The position numbers and the translations under genes are program-made. The notes beneath the pieces were generated by a model. That model saw only the letters and a list, made by a program, of their open reading frames with translations. It searched no databases and was not told the origin of the DNA. A stretch of DNA of 64,000 nt from Amyloporia xantha (Eukaryota; Basidiomycota; Agaricomycetes; Polyporales; Adustoporiaceae): contig JAYKKR010000002.1 in the NCBI GenBank assembly GCA_036971615.1, positions 372,001-436,000 of the forward strand, given 5' to 3'. Each line of letters begins with the position of its first letter. Position 1 is the stretch's first letter. Below are positions 10,931-22,744 of the stretch, in pieces.

Positions 10931-13017
10931 CTACGACTTAATGCCGAGCGCGTCAAGTTCCTTCCGGATCTCCGCCTCGGTGTCGATCTTCTTCAGTTGG
11001 GTGGCTTCCAGCCGCTCTCCCTTCTGGGCCTTCTCCTTCAGCTCCTCGATCGCTTTGAGCTGTACCAAGATAAGTGATCAGAAAATACGATCATCCTTAA
11101 CAAAATGACGACAAACCTTTTTGTTTAAGTTGCGGACCTTCTTGGCAAGCGGATCCAAGATGCTGCCATCTGCACCTGGCGTCGGCGGCACGGATCCATT
11201 GACAGGGCTCAGGGGTGGCTCTGGAGTGCCATTCACTTGGATCTCGATGGATGGACGCGGTGAGTCCTCGCCACCAAGACCACCCTCCTTGTCCTTCTTC
11301 ACGCCTTTGCGCTTGCGACCTCGCTTGTCCACGTCGCTACTGGTGCGAACCGGCGATGGTGAGGTCGGCGCCCCTGGTACGTGCCTACGTCCATTTCGGG
11401 GAGCAGGACTGCGGCTGTACCGCCCGTTCGGTGTCGACGGTGCGCTTGGTGAGTCGTCCTCTCGCTTATAGGCGTGAGATGCCTCAAGGCCTCGAGCGCC
11501 AGGCGGGCGATACGCCCCAGCGGGCCTTGTGATGGGGGCCTTGACGATGGCAGCATGCGCCTGAACGCTCGGCGCAGGGGCCGGAGCCGGTGGGATGTTC
11601 TGTGGGAATGCAGGAACAGCGTCGACGGGAGTGGGACGCCAGGAAGCTTGATACAGCTCATCGATCGGATGGACGTGCACAAGTGGGCCAGAACAGTGCC
11701 AGACCTTGATGCCATTGTCGACGCGCAGTCGAGGCGAGAGCGTGGCAGTCAGAAGGAAACGCCCGTCTGGTGACCATTCGCAGTAGGAAGTATTCGAAGC
11801 ATCTATGCTCGTGACCTTGTTGAGCGTGCGACGGTCATAGATGTCTACCTTGCCCGCAAGGTTACCAAAGCCTGCCATCGCCAGGAGTCGGCCTTGCGGG
11901 TTGAAAGAGATATAATTGCAGAAGGCTGTGCCGAAGTCGTGAAGCGTCCGAACGCGCTGATCGAAAAGCATCGCCTTGGCCGGCATGACTACAAAAGTCA
12001 TCTGAGGATATCTAGCCTTGGGACGAAACGAGCATACTTACATCCGTAGATCACACCGAATTCCTTCGAGTTGGGACTCCACGCGAAGTCATGTACCGGA
12101 CCCTCCTTGTCTAGGGGCACACGACAGTCGAAGTTCCCGGCCGCGCTAAGAAGGTAAAATCCGCCAGTTTCACCGTAATAGCTCTTATTGGCCTGGTCAA
12201 CCTCTGTCTGTGTCAAAACCAGCACCTGTGTGCCCAAGGTGTTCCACTTGATCTGAGACTTATCAGCCTTGAAGAACGTCTTCTGGCAGGTGGGAGCAGC
12301 AGCGAGTCCCATCAGACTGTAGATCTTCACACTGGCGGGTGCTCCCTTCATATCAATCAGCACATATCCAAAAAGTCATCAGGGGAAGATTTTACCTTTT
12401 TTTCAGCGACGAATACTGCCACAGAGGGGTTCAGACCCGGGCTGAGGACCACGTTCGTTGCGCCCTCCACCTTGAGCTTGTCCACGACACCACTAGACCA
12501 CTCCGCAGGGCGGAACACCTGGATCTCCTGCCCTACTAATCGGATTGCGTGCGATTCGGAGATGGTGTACTGCAGGTCCCAACCCTCCTGTGACTTCTGT
12601 GTGAATGCTATGAGCTCCTCTCCGGTTGATACTGAGAAGACCCTGAGGTTCTTGTGTTGAGTGCCATCCTCCAGCTTGACCGGTCGTTCCCAGGTAGAGA
12701 GATAGGTACCCCGAGGCGAGAAGTTGATCTCTACGATGTTGGGAAGCGATAGCTCCTGTAGCAGCTGAGCGCTCTCGGCCTGGAAAATGCGAACACCAGC
12801 AGGCACGGAGTACGCATACAGACGACCATCGGAGCTATACTGGTAGCTGCGCGCGGAAACATCTGGTGCGGGGAAGTGGTCTAAAGGTTCATAGTTTGGT
12901 GTGCCGCCAACGAGACCGAGAGATTTCTGCGCGCGGTCTGGAGGAAATGTTAGTCTGAAAACCTAGAAAATTAGTAGTGTACTGACATGCGTACTGCTGG
13001 GAAGGTGCAGAGGCCAT
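10931..13017 (-). CDS. eIF2A: Eukaryotic translation initiation factor 2A (eIF2A)
   Basis: Five exons (13017..12987, 12937..12396, 12345..12042, 11988..11117, 11059..10931) give 625 residues without frame breaks. The N-terminal two thirds is the WD-type beta-propeller of eIF2A: recognisable blocks are SYQYSSDGRLYAYS, NIVEINFSPRGTYLSTWERP, HDFAWSPNSKEFGVIYG and FCNYISFNPQGRLLAMAGFG. A Pro/Ser-rich linker follows at about residues 410-540, then a basic, helical C-terminus (KKIDTEAEIRKELDALGI). eIF2A binds the 40S subunit and can deliver initiator tRNA in a GTP-independent manner on selected mRNAs. The first exon codes only ten residues plus one base (MASAPSQQYA); it was chosen because splicing it gives the conserved YRAQKSLGLVGG continuation. 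Confidence 0.95.
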
Positions 13018-13499
13018 CAGGGAAACAGAGAGCGGAAGGGAACAGGCAGAAGCAAGTGAATGCTTCAGGGCGTCGTGGACGACGTGGACGTCGGTGTCAA
13101 GATGTGAGCGGTCTCCAATTCTCCCAAATTCAAAAATCGATATCCGCCTTACGTAATATTCTTAACATACACCACCCCAAGTGCGTATACATGACTCAAT
13201 CTCGAATTAGAGTCTAAGCATTGCACATTAATGAGAACAAATCTATGCCATGCGTGATATTATTCGTATTGTCTACTCAGTTATGGCAACCGCGGCAGGC
13301 ATCCGACATTGACATGATGTGGATATAGGAGGTGGAAACAACCATAGGCACGTACAATACAGCGGATCCGAAGACAGTCAGTACTTGACAGAAGAAAAAA
13401 TAACCAGATAGACTCTAGTCCAGTGAAAGGTCGTGCAGCGTGATGTACGAGCGAGAAGTTTCCTGGGTATCAGACACTGGTCAAGTCGACGCCCCGGGT
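13018..13499. other. Intergenic spacer
   Basis: Short AT-rich spacer between the eIF2A start and the end of the double-BTB gene, both on the minus strand. Nothing else recognised. Confidence 0.5.
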
Positions 13500-15898
13500 T
13501 TAGTACATGTCGCTTCTGGGTTTACACATAAGATTAATTGTGTAAGCTCGCAATGGCACAGAGGGGAACGAGTTCAGACCTGCTTCGATGAGTCCCATAT
13601 ATTCGGAGAGGTTGTCCCAGATCATTGATCGCCTCTTGTTATCCTTCTCCGCAACCATTCGCAAACAATTTGCGCACAAGTCCAACGTCAAGCCCTTCAT
13701 CAGTGGATCCAGAGCACGAAACGTGTCCAATTTTCCAGCGGCGCAGAGATTCTTTTGGATGGTGCGCAAAGAGCGCTGGCATGCCTGAGAACTTTTGCAG
13801 TTCTTAGCCTGTGACATGGACTCTGTGAACAGCCATGCGACTGCATCCTTGTTCGCAGCCAGGAGCTTTCCTCTCCCTTGGATGCACCTTTTTAAGTCAT
13901 CTGGGTGGAGCTTCCCCATGGATCCGTCGGCTCGCTTCACTCCAAAAATTAGATGGACACCATCAAGCAAGCAACACTCATACAACGCAAACGGGAGGAA
14001 GGAGGACGTCTCTGTCAGACGTGCTAAGTTGACGGCGACGATAACATCTTCGGCTTTCGTCCCAAGCTCGATACGCACTTTCTGCCAATTTCCTGCCCGG
14101 TAACCGATACGGCTGGCGGGGAAGCACAACTTAAGACGCGAGAGTCCACCTTCTCGCAGGCTCTGGATCTGATAATCGTGCCCCAGTCGGACTGATGATG
14201 CTACCAGCGAAAACGATATCTCGTCGTTCTGGCCCTTGGCGGTGGCGAAGTACCTATGATTGAGAAACTTTATTCGACGAGAACTTGCGCGAGTGAAATG
14301 ACAACCCACTGGTCACCACTGTAAAATACAGACAGCATATCTGCTATTTCTTCTGCTGCTGCTCCCAAACGAAGCACAGGAAGACCATCCTTTTTCTCGA
14401 TATTACGACGATCGGCCATAAGAGACCTAAAGATATTCGATTTGCGGGTCAAGATGCTGCTGTGGACGCGGAACATTGTGTTCTGAGAAATCAGAACGAT
14501 ATTCCCATCTTCGAATGAGTACGTCTCGTGCCATGTAGACCCCACTGGGTGCGGCGGCACTCCTAGCGTTGTCTTCGATGCCGGACTCGAGCTGAGATGT
14601 GGCGAATCGACTGGATCGCATGTTTGCCCCTTGGTTTCTGCGTCAGATATAACGGAGTCTGGGTGATGGCTGTGCTGTAGCTCGGATACATCACCTAGAA
14701 CAAGTGAAGGAAGCTCCGACCAGATAGTCCGTTGCCCTTCGAGATCTTTGGCCATGATCATGGCCCGGCAAATAGCGCACAATTGCACGTCTGAATCGTG
14801 CAATAGGCCGTCGAATACATGGTGAGTTGACAGTTTCCCTGCCCGGAATGCCTTGCTGCCAAGTTCATGAAGAGCATTGGCACATGACCGAGTAGATTGG
14901 CACGTCTGGCTGATGCTCTGAATGCCATCAAGCAACCACAATCTGGAAGCTCTGGAAGCCTCCCGGAGCTTCTCCCTACCATCAATACAGAGCTGAAGGT
15001 CATCATCGGAAAGCTTCTCGTGCGTACCATCGTCTCGAAGGACTCCTGATAGCAAGAAGGAATCATTCAGGACGATGCATCCGTAAAGTGCAACGGGCAG
15101 GATGGAACGTGCATTTGTCAATCGTGCCAGATTGACTGCTGTGATCATATCCGTGTCCTTCATGGCCGTAAGCAAGTTATTTTTCCAACCAGGGTTCTTC
15201 CACAGGTCAAACTGGACCGTGCAACCAGCCTCGAGACATTTCAAAGCATCATGTAAGATGCTCTTCATGTCATACTTATGACCAAGACGGATGAGCGAGG
15301 CGACAAGGGAAAATGTCAGGGACCGGTTGGATTTCAGGATACTATAGTTTAATCGAACGATCAGTCTCGAGAAAACATTACCCAAACATACACACCTGTG
15401 ACCGCCGTAAAGGATAGACATTAAAGCAGTCACATCCTCGGGGGCGTCCTGTAATGTGAGAATAGGGCTGCCCAATATGTCTCCAATTGAGCCAGCCCGT
15501 ATTTCTGTGCACAATTTGCGCAACACATCAGATGGCCGCGACAAAATTCCTGCGTGGACACGATAGCTGATGTTGCCCGCTATGACAACAATGTTGCCAT
15601 CATCAAACCAGTAGTCCGGATGACGTTTCGGTTGTCCTTGGATTGGAGCCACGGGATCGAGGCCAGCAACATTGCCGCCACAGAGGCCGACGGTCTCGGT
15701 GTGCTCTATCACACTACGATCGACATTTGAGACAGGAGATGCGATGCGCTGCTCAGCAATCACTCGTCTCTTGCTCCCACGTTTCGTGCCGAGTTTCATG
15801 GTATTTCTGCGCCCCGTAGAGATGTCCAGATGCTGCAAATGAGATCGGTACCAACGAGGGGGAGGGCTGGTCAATACAAATAAATCATTCAAGGTCAA
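13500..15898 (-). CDS. Protein with two tandem BTB units
   Basis: Exons 15898..15396, 15341..14306 and 14234..13500 give about 757 residues. A 54-nt intron lies in unit 1; the second intron of about 71 nt has an alternative acceptor six bases downstream. Each half repeats the architecture of the BTB gene at 2.4-3.4 kb: an F(D/E)DGNIV opening strand, VHxxIL(S/T)R, a helix with LVAS(L/S)xRLGHxY, NLARLT, then a C-x5-C and a C-x2-C pair (LCAIC, LCANC). The link between the units is about 60 Ser/Pro-rich residues without a Met or stop, so one polypeptide is predicted. Both units keep all core elements, so neither looks decayed. The start could also be the Met at 15799, still ahead of unit 1. Function unknown; homo- or heterodimerisation is expected of BTB domains. 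Confidence 0.8.
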
Positions 15899-15911
15899 GC
15901 TTACTGGATTG

Positions 15912-16163
15912 TGACCCTAGGAGAATTCTGTATCACAAAATTATATTCACGCCTTACGAATGGATGGTTGGGTCGCAGACACCAGCAGTGTTCAGTTGTC
16001 TCCCCTAGACAGACCTAAAATAGCGCCCCTTGAGAGTGAGGGAGGGACGGTCGCTTTAAGGAGTGTTCAGTAAGCGCTGTGGCACTCAATGTTTCAAAAT
16101 AGATGGGCGTCTATCACAGTAGCTTGAATCACGTTGCTTGCTCGAGGCTCCAAACCCCCATCC
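15912..16163 (+). repeat. Inverted repeat, right copy
   Basis: Reverse-complement counterpart of 10170-10437. It begins 14 bp upstream of the double-BTB reading frame, so it may form that gene's promoter or 5' UTR. Its outer end merges into a perfect 12-bp palindrome (16157-16181) absent from the left copy. Confidence 0.85.
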
Positions 16164-16181
16164 CAATGACATTGGGATGGG
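16157..16181. repeat. Perfect 12-bp palindrome
   Basis: CCCATCCCAATG, one A, then CATTGGGATGGG: a perfect inverted repeat with a single central base, exactly at the end of the right inverted-repeat copy. Confidence 0.8.
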
Positions 16182-16644
16182 TCACTGCACCCACTGCAAC
16201 GTGAATTCGTGTCGCAAATCTCCCCGATATATACATCGGGCCATGCAGAAAGGTGGGGTTAGCGGATGAAGGTGCCAATACATGGGTAAACACTGCACAA
16301 AGGTATAAATGATGCGAGTGCAAATTACGAGAAAGTTAAGTAATGATGTATAGTAATAGACGAACGAACGAACAGAAGGAAATAGGTACATAAGATAAAC
16401 ACGGCGAGAGAAGGCGGCTCGTACATAACCCTTAGTGGGCTTAACGAACGATTTTAGCCTTCGTGTTGAGGTGCGTTTTATACCTGGATCTCCAACTCAG
16501 CTAGCCAGATGTTATGTCTGGCAGGAGCGACAGAGATAAGCCATATATGTTCCAGTCGGATTCCGCGCCTATTAATTTCCCACTGCGCGTCCCCTTGCAT
16601 GGGACGCTTCCTCTGTGGAAAAGGTTGTCAACAGAGCAGCTCGA

Positions 16645-17271
16645 CTAGTGGCTGTATGAACAGCGTGGTACTAACAGAAGCCCTCTCCACAAAGCGGGAC
16701 AAATGGACGCTGATGAGCATAGCAAGCCGTCCGCGAGTGATAAAACCACTCCTGTCCTGCACGGGAATGTAGGTGCCTGACTGAGGGTAGCCCGGCCACT
16801 GCAACGGAAGGAGTGAGACACATGTTTTCGCGTTGCAGTTCCTTTCGTTTGGAGGAACGGACGTACAGCAATCACCAAACGAAACTGGCGCGCGCCAGTG
16901 GACTCAAAGACTCGCTCCTCGCTGCTGTCGAGGCGTGCGCGATCTTTTAGTACGTCGCGCACGCGCACGCCGTGGGAGCCTCGAACCTTGAACTCGACGG
17001 AGTATGACGGACGGCCTGTCTGTGCAGCCAGTATCGTCTGAGGGACGCGAATGCGTCTAGGTAGAGGAAGGGTTGGAGGACAACTGGGATCTTGAGAGGC
17101 GCTCGACCTCGCCGCAGCTGATATAGGTCCTTGCGTCGCAGGCGCCGTAGAGTGCACGGAACTGGGCGGTAAGGTGAGTGAGTACATAGGAAGATTGTAT
17201 AGGATAGGCTTGACATGCCTCTGCCCTAATGGCACTGCCAGGTTGTACGATACTGAGGCTTCCGGGACCAT
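16645..17271 (-). CDS. Hypothetical protein, possibly DUF6699-like
   Basis: Open frame of 208 codons. The central part (about residues 70-115) alternates hydrophobic strands with a GVRVRDVL element, loosely like the strand-helix core of the fungal DUF6699 family. The C-terminal 60 residues look unlike coding sequence and may be read-through. No intron chain was resolved. Weak similarity by eye only; it could be a relic. Confidence 0.3.
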   Translation of the reverse strand: MVPEASVSYNLAVPLGQRHVKPILYNLPMYSLTLPPSSVHSTAPATQGPISAAARSSASQDPSCPPTLPLPRRIRVPQTILAAQTGRPSYSVEFKVRGSHGVRVRDVLKDRARLDSSEERVFESTGARQFRLVIAVRPFLQTKGTATRKHVSHSFRCSGRATLSQAPTFPCRTGVVLSLADGLLCSSASICPALWRGLLLVPRCSYSH

Positions 17272-19113
17272 TGGACCATAGAATGGACTCGGGTTGAATT
17301 GCTGTAGGAAGATTGACGCAAGATGTCATTAGAGCATGTACAACCACGCACCATTCCAGCTGGCGCAAAAGCGACTGGTGATGTGCCTGCGTTCTGCGTT
17401 TGCTTTAGAATATGGGATGCACTTGGCTAAGGTTTAACCCACTTCATTTTGGCCGGTCACCGAATAGTCCAAAGACCACGCAGGAAGGTCGGCGTATAGA
17501 CTTAGGTCTGTGGGGGGTACATGGCTTGACTGGGGCATGCTCATATACAGCGGTCGTGTCCTTGGAAATGAGGCAGAACGTGGTGAAGACTTTATACCCC
17601 GGCTTGTGAGTACGAGTCAGCTGTTCCTAGCACTCCAATTGCATGGGTGAAGCAGTGCAATGACTCACCGGCCTGTCTCAAAGTTCATGAGAGTCATGCC
17701 GAGTCCCGGAGCGACAGAAAAGTTGTCACTAAAATGTGGGATTTCGTGGCAGAATCCTCGGGCGGATAGACATGACGAAACCACGAGTCGGGAGACTGAG
17801 GGGAATGACAGCGACAGGTTTTCTAGAAAGTGCACAGCCAGATGCGAATAGACGTTTCTATTCCGCTCCCACCGACACCTCGTTCCAGACTGGAGTCGTA
17901 ATGTCGAGTAACTGACATATCATATTGGGCGGTGAACATCAGGGCTCAGGGCCGGCAGGATGTCGTATCGGCATATTTGGTGAGGCGGCATGCATCCCCT
18001 TCTTGCCAGGAGCCTCTTCTGACAGAATCAGATGTCCCTTGAGTGGCAATTTCTCACCTAGTCCGCGTGAATATACCTGCAAATATAGCATAAGTCAAAC
18101 AATAAGGGGGCCGGGCAAGTCTCCGAGGCGTCAGTGCTGTACTCGTACCATTTACGATCGATCATCGGACGATTGCTTGTAAAGATCAAGACATAATCGT
18201 CGCTGGTGCTTACGCAGAACTCATACGCAATACGTCCGTGCGCGCGCCTAGGCAGTGATAGAGTATACACAATGCACAGCACGCAGCGCCCTCACTTCTA
18301 GCGCTGGCTGTTGTCCATGTGGTCGTGTCGATCTTCTGCGCACGAGGGTCGGCGGGGTACGTGATGATTCCGAACTTACAATATAAGATGTCTGTGCAGA
18401 CGACTGATGTCAACCTGGTAGATCAAGTGGCCCAAACCCTCAGCAGAACGCAAGAGGCCCAGCAAATTGACACTGCGAGACCAGCCTGAACTCCTTTGCT
18501 ACGATCATTGCCCGCGGGACCGGAGTAGCAACATACATGTCATGTCGCCGAGGGGCAGTCAGGAAATCATAATATGAAGCAAGTAGCCAGGAATATCTAG
18601 AAGAACATGCGGCGAAGCTCAAGGAACACGACTGCTGTCAGGAGCTAGGGTTTCAATTTCAGGAAAGAGCTCGGATCTACTTCCAGGGCACGGGTATCAA
18701 TCGACAGGAGAGACTCACTTCTAATCAGAAATCGCGGAGAGAGGGCAATGCAAGCTTTAGCGTGTGCTAACTGCTTCAGACCATGCAATGCGGTGAAAGA
18801 CTCAGCGCTTGTCACCTCGGACGCAAATGATGGCGCCTGGCCTCGACGCGATGGTCACGTGGTGCAGGAAACGCGTACGAGAGCAGGCGGGGCGATGAAG
18901 CTGAAGTGACAAGTCACTCGACGCTCGACGTCAAATTCGTTCCATAGCGAACAAAGCTGAAATTTCCAAGGCGGTACAAGGAAGTGCAGCCGTTTGTGCC
19001 GGCGTCACCGTATCAGCCGAAAGAACGAGTTAGAGATGACTGATTTGAATTATATCCGATGCACCCGTAGACTAGAGGTAACTTGGAGAGGCTATGCGGC
19101 AGTCTGTTCCTCT
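17272..19113. other. Long stretch without a supported gene
   Basis: Only short frames in all six readings and no family resemblance. A CACGTG motif occurs near 18857. No repeats or RNA genes recognised. Confidence 0.45.
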
Positions 19114-20006
19114 TCACGAAGGAGTGGAGTCTATGGGGTCTGTAAGCGGTTTTGAGCTTCCACTAGGCGAGCCCACACCAGGCGGGCTGCCGAAGGCATC
19201 CGCCGCAGTAGCTTGGTTTGACGAACTCGACGGCGAGAACTGGATGCGAGGCGGAGCTAGAGGTGTGCCCTCTAGCTCTGCCCAGCCACCTTTCAGCCCG
19301 ATCTCAACAACACGGTCCAATATTCGCGTGAGCTCCTCATTTCTACATCAAACGAGGCCAAGAGGACATAGTCAGTACCATCCGAGCAAGCACAAGCACG
19401 ACTCGCACCGTTGTCTCTCCTCCGCCCACCGCTCCTCAAATACCCGCTGCATTGTGCTGGTCCTCTCCATAAGCTGGTCTACCTTTACCTGGAGATCGTC
19501 CAGATGGTCGTCTACCGCATCCCTCCGTTTGGACTGACTCCGAGACGATCGCCATGACTCGCCTACTATTAGCAACGCCGCCACTCCGAATAAGAACCCC
19601 TCTGCCAGCGCGTTCGCCCCGTTCTCTATCGCCCTACGCAAGACGTGTTCAGGAGAAGTGACACAGAAGAGAAACGGAAGGATACGCACTTAGCCTCGGA
19701 GAGCGGTCGGACATGCTTGGCGGGTTCACCGAGCAGGTTTGTCCGTAGCTTCATCTCTGTCCTGTACATTCTCTGTGCGAGGTTCACGCAGAACGTTCGG
19801 AACGTTTCATGCCTGACTCACTGTCAGTACAGAGCATCAGCAAGTATGAATGAGTAACTGTACTGACTGCTTGACTTGCGTCTTGATTTGGTTGCTGATT
19901 GGCTTCGCTAAAGTCTCGGTGAGGCTCAGATGCCAGTCTCGAGCACCTACAGTTCGGAGACGCAGCTTACTCTGATGACAAGTGTGGCGATCTTTGCTGA
20001 AGCCAT
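19114..20006 (-). CDS. OPA3-like protein
   Basis: Five exons (20006..19971, 19914..19868, 19812..19690, 19633..19409, 19342..19114), introns 55-66 nt, 219 residues. The N-terminus after splicing is MASAKIATLVIRTLAKPIS, the signature of OPA3, followed by HETFRTFCVNLAQRMYR and the core GANALAEGFLFGVAALLIVGE, a hydrophobic membrane-associated segment. A coiled coil (about residues 108-150) and a Ser/Pro-rich tail extend beyond it. Human OPA3 is a mitochondrial membrane protein whose loss causes optic atrophy and 3-methylglutaconic aciduria; fungal homologues are little studied. The start and both short exons were fixed by the OPA3 N-terminal motif. Confidence 0.9.
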
Positions 20007-20863
20007 GTGTCAGGTTGCCTTGCAAGAAGGGTCAAGTACTGCGTGAGGATAAAGAGTGGCAAGCCGTCCAATAATGAAGTATGACAGAGGGTGGAAGCTA
20101 AGTAAGAACGAGCAGATAGTTATGAGCTCGAGGGTCGCCGCCCTCGGTAGGTCCGAAAGCCGGGGGAACTCGTCACTCGCGATGCTGTTTGCCGAGCCAG
20201 CTCGCCCAATGTACACCAGGTCTTGGACGTCGACTGCGCAGAATTCATTCGACTTCGTGATGGCTATATCCAGAGAGCATTCTCCAGAGAGCTCAGGATT
20301 GTAGAAAGATGGAGCGGGTCATCTCGACTACGGGCTAGGTTCATGCTGAGTGCACCTATCACAAAGGACCACAATTGCGATAGAATCTAGGCCCATCGAC
20401 ACTCCCTGAGACATGGTCAAACCTTTTGCCTACACTGCGTATACGAGACCTCAATCGCAGCACAGTACACCAGAGCTGAAAACATCATCGTACGCTCAAT
20501 TGGTAGCGGGTTACGGTCTATCGCCCGCTCAGAAATACAATATGTAATCTAAAGAAATCGACTTCAACGCTAACGTGACAGCACAAATCGCACAGAGCTT
20601 AAAGGGGTCGACATATACCTTATGGATTGCTGGATAATTGACATGAGCAAGGGAATATGGGGCTCTGCACCGCGGTCCAGCGTGCACCAGTGCCCGAAAC
20701 ATATATCACCGCCGCCAGTGAGTGAGATATACATGACATTTGAGCTGATCTACAATACACGATTCTCGTCAATCTTCCTTGCGCTATCTGTCACAGAATT
20801 GAGATGCGTGGTTAGCGTACCATCCAGCCCTGGAATGAACCACTGCATACTCACCCTTGAAAG
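20007..20863. other. Intergenic, no gene supported
   Basis: Contains a minus-strand frame at 20.0-20.2 kb with a hydrophobic stretch and a plus-strand frame at 20.6-21.0 kb that overlaps the next gene in antisense. Neither has recognisable features. Confidence 0.45.
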
Positions 20864-21154
20864 TCAAAGGTCATCGCCGCGCTTCACCCTCGTCCGGGGG
20901 GGATCCTGCACATCGACTCTCCTTACCCCTTCTAAGCTGTTCAGAGACGCAAGGATGTCTCCCTCGATGCGCGGCCAGCTTTCGCGAGGAGCACTCAGTA
21001 GTTGAACATCACGGAGCTGGCCGACGTTCCCGATGTGCGAGAGAGCAGGATGTACCGCAAGTGCGGCGGGATTTTCAAGGAAGCGAGACGAGGGTGAAAT
21101 TGTAACTGCTAAGTATACGTTGTCGTCGTGGTCGAGGACGTGTTGGGTGGACAT
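20864..21154 (-). CDS. Unrecognised small protein, probably incomplete model
   Basis: An ATG at 21154 opens 96 codons beginning MSTQHVLDHDDNVYLAV. The product alternates hydrophobic and charged residues like a compact globular protein (LSHIGNVGQLRDVQLLSAP) and has codon use like its neighbours. GT-AG candidates near 20.75-20.86 kb suggest a further exon that I could not place. It starts 244 bp from the divergent inositol multikinase gene. No family recognised. Confidence 0.45.
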   Translation of the reverse strand: MSTQHVLDHDDNVYLAVTISPSSRFLENPAALAVHPALSHIGNVGQLRDVQLLSAPRESWPRIEGDILASLNSLEGVRRVDVQDPPRTRVKRGDDL

Positions 21155-21397
21155 GTTGGTGAACTTGTTCAAGGTAAATAGGTCATCAGGTTGTCTCGCT
21201 CGAGTTGCTATGTCTGGTGACCTAGTGGTGACCTCTAATCGAGTCCTAGTTCATCAATCCCAGGCTTCCAAGTACTGGGACGAGAAATAGTATAATATAA
21301 GGATATTCTGCGATGAAGAAGTGAGCAAGGAGGAAAGACGATCGCCGGCTGTTATACAGTATCTAAGTGGCTCAATTTTTTCGCCTATGCAACTTGA

Positions 21398-22591
21398 ATG
21401 TCCTCATCATCTCGTCTCAGCCCGATCCCCCTTGCGAATCAAGTTGGTGGACATCCAGGTGTTTCCACCACGGAGGATGGATCCTTACTTTTCAAAAATG
21501 CTCTCTCCAGAGAGGTCGCATTCTACCAGTCTATAGCTCTGGAACCAGCACTTGCACCTTTGCAAGACCTTGTACCCCAGTTCTATGGGACGCTGAAGCT
21601 GGAGGGAAAGATTGATACCGAGACTCCTGGTATTGACTCGAGTACGATAAGACCTCTGGAAAACGTTCCAGAGAGCGAAAAAGATGAGTCAATCACGTTT
21701 GAATTATCGTGTGGCAGTCGTGTTTATCTATTTTGGACGGTGTTGCATCGCTACACAATTCATCGTGCTCGAGAATCTTGCCCACTCTTTTATGAAGCCA
21801 AACATCTTGGATATCAAACTTGGCACCGTGCTATATGACGACGACGCCCCGCCGGAGAAGCGAGCGCGCATGGAAAAGGTTGCGCGAGAGACAACATCGC
21901 AGGAGACGGGTATGAGGCTTACAGGGTTCCAAGTTGGTGACAATCTATATGTTACAGGTATTGTGGTTAACCAATCGTGTAGGTATACGATTTGGCCACC
22001 GACAACCCAATAGTGACTTCAAAAACTTATGGCAAGTCTATCAAACCCGCCGACCTTCCAGAAGGCTTTGCACGTTTCTTTCCACTTGCCTCCAACCCTC
22101 CTGCACCTGGATCTATCAGCAAATCCTCGCCGGGTGCCTCGTCGAGCAAGGCCACTCCGTCTACTGGCACCGGCCTCCCTGCAGAATTACTTATCCCCGT
22201 GCTATCAGGCATACACGCGGAAGTCAAGGACATTCATGATGCGATGGCCAGTATAGAGGTGCGGATGGTGGGTGGGAGCCTGCTTATCGTCTACGAAGCT
22301 GACTGGGAGTGCGCACGCGAGGGGCTGCGACTGCTTCATGAAGAGCGGGAGAGCGATAATAGCTCTGCTGACGACGATGAGGATGACGAGGAGGAAGAGG
22401 ATGAGGGGGATGACGAGGATGACATGAAGTCCGTTGGTCCGCCGTTTGTGGTCAAGTTGATAGACTTCGCGCACACGCGAATATTGCCTGGCGAGGGACC
22501 CGACAATGGCACCCTCCTAGGACTGAGGACGGTGTTGGGGTTGCTAGATAATAGATTAGAGCAAGTGAAAGTGATAGCCAAGGTCATGTAG
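21398..22591 (+). CDS. Inositol polyphosphate multikinase (IPK2/ARG82 type)
   Basis: The N-terminus reads LANQVGGHPGVSTTEDGSLL, the strand that starts the inositol polyphosphate kinase fold. The signature P-x3-D-x-K-x-G is present as PNILDIKLGT, TGFQV/YDLATDNP spans an intron (21933..21982, 50 nt), and the metal-binding end is VKLIDFAHTRILPGEGPDNG. A poly-acidic insertion (about 22366-22425) sits before the last block, common in fungal homologues. The enzyme phosphorylates IP3 and IP4 to IP5 in the nucleus and cytoplasm; in yeast Arg82 also supports transcription and Pho signalling. The junction near 21690-21765, between PESEKDE and VLENLAHSF, requires a +1 frame change but shows no usable GT-AG pair. 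It converges with CDC73 at the 3' end. Confidence 0.85.
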
Positions 22592-22744
22592 AGACCGAGA
22601 TCATCACCTGCATGCCCTCATTTGCACCATCTCTCTACATAGGGTACAGATACAGCATTTGCATCGGTTCGGACGGGTACAATGCAACGTAGATACACGA
22701 TAGTAGACGAAAGCAGCATGACACACGAATAACAACACATCATC

